From NCBI GenBank assembly GCA_003696765.1, contig RFFX01000022.1, forward strand, positions 1-54,274: DNA of 54,274 nt, given 5' to 3'. The translations under genes were made by a program, and so were the position numbers. This DNA comes from Zetaproteobacteria bacterium (GTDB lineage: Bacteria; Pseudomonadota; Zetaproteobacteria; Mariprofundales; J009). The notes under the pieces are model-generated. The model saw nothing but the letters and a program-made list of their open reading frames with translations. It was not told the DNA's origin and made no database searches. This document shows, one piece after another, positions 53,798 to 54,274 of the stretch (its first letter is position 1; every line of letters starts with the position of its first letter).

Positions 53798-54274
53798 TCA
53801 GTCGGTGGTGTAACCGAGGTTGGGGGAGAGCCACCTCCCGGCCTCTGCCACGCTCCACCCCTTGCGGCGGGCGTAGTCCTCGACCTGATCGCGGTTGATC
53901 TTGCCGACCGTGAAATAGTGCGCCTCGGGATGGGCGAAATAGAGGCCGGATACGCTCGATGGCGGCTGCATCGCGAAGGATTCGGTCAACCTCATGCCGA
54001 TGCGCGCCTCCACGTCCAGCAGCCGCCACAGCGTCCCCTTTTCGGTGTGCTCGGGGCAGGCCGGATAACCGGCCGCCGGGCGGATGCCCTGATATTTCTC
54101 GCGAATGATCTCCTCGATCGTCAGTTGCTCATCAGCCGCATAGCCCCAGGCCTTGCGACGGACATGGGCATGGAGGTACTCGGCCAGCGCCTCGGCCAGC
54201 CGGTCGGCCAGCACCTTGACCATGATGGCGGCGTAGTCGTCGTGCGCCTGCTCCAGGGCGGCGGCCCGTTCCTC
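53798..54274 (-). CDS. metH: Methionine synthase MetH, C-terminal activation domain (partial)
   Basis: The visible 158 codons are the C-terminal SAM-binding reactivation domain of cobalamin-dependent methionine synthase, continuing beyond the right window edge. Diagnostic strings are [20 protein letters not shown], the SAM-binding [40 protein letters not shown] and [20 protein letters not shown]. The stop (53798-53800) is only 15 bp upstream of the dnaE start, so dnaE may be cotranscribed with metH. The domain accepts reduced flavodoxin to repair oxidised cobalamin. Confidence 0.96.
   Translation of the reverse strand, partial: EERAAALEQAHDDYAAIMVKVLADRLAEALAEYLHAHVRRKAWGYAADEQLTIEEIIREKYQGIRPAAGYPACPEHTEKGTLWRLLDVEARIGMRLTESFAMQPPSSVSGLYFAHPEAHYFTVGKINRDQVEDYARRKGWSVAEAGRWLSPNLGYTTD

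Overview
The window is GC-rich, densely packed bacterial DNA with very short intergenic gaps, many TGATG, ATGA and GTGA start/stop overlaps, and frequent GTG and TTG starts. Form II RuBisCO (cbbM), an MSHA-type pilus/secretin cluster, soluble transhydrogenase, a class I cytochrome c and standard Gram-negative housekeeping genes point to a proteobacterium, probably a CO2-fixing chemolithoautotroph. Zetaproteobacteria, Magnetococcia or an autotrophic gammaproteobacterium would all fit. The class is inferred from gene content only.

Layout. 1-1765 (minus): head of the dcw cell-division cluster (mraZ, rsmH, ftsL, start of ftsI) with a MraZ-box promoter. 1979-5704 (minus): leuC-queF-dapF-HD-GYP, joined by overlapping stops and starts. 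5825-9142 (plus): DAHP synthase, a periplasmic cytochrome c with a strong terminator, and gpmI. 9171-9965 (minus): ECF sigma factor and small zinc-finger anti-sigma. 10186-21238 (minus): ettA, then (reading upstream) an MSHA-like machine: TPR protein, secretin, PilP-, PilO- and PilM/PilN-like proteins, platform protein, ATPase and a pilin. 21421-23133: a DksA-like protein and a divergent larger pilin-like protein. 23182-24135: a RAYT-type (Y1 transposase) element with 16-bp terminal inverted repeats, inserted at the 5' edge of lipB. 24122-29560 (plus): lipB-purD-purE-tsaC-like, a flavin oxidoreductase-like protein with a cysteine cluster, ampD. 29935-40525 (plus): rpsO-pnp, M16 peptidase, cysE, SPOR protein, hemL-hisI-hisE, and a GT83/GT2 glycosyltransferase pair. 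40650-42056: cbbM behind an AT-rich promoter region. 42147-45844 (minus): sthA and a PAS sensor kinase, divergent from a fadI-fadJ-like pair (45868-49223). 49249-54274 (minus): accA, dnaE and the end of metH.

The most unusual feature is a family of interspersed repeats about 150 bp long. Each full copy is a string of five consecutive hairpins, named here E-D-C-B-A. Near-complete copies lie at 10038, 26112, 29772 and 36021, and a shorter one at 29611. Degenerate or partial copies lie near 11871, 17468, 18797, 27439 and 50239. Copies differ from each other at paired positions on both sides of the stems, so the base-pairing is kept while the sequence drifts. They sit at gene junctions, often overlapping stop codons (ettA, purD, dnaE, gspE-type ATPase), and supply most of the leader of rpsO. 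No protein that moves them is evident in the window; the terminal repeats of the RAYT element do not resemble them.
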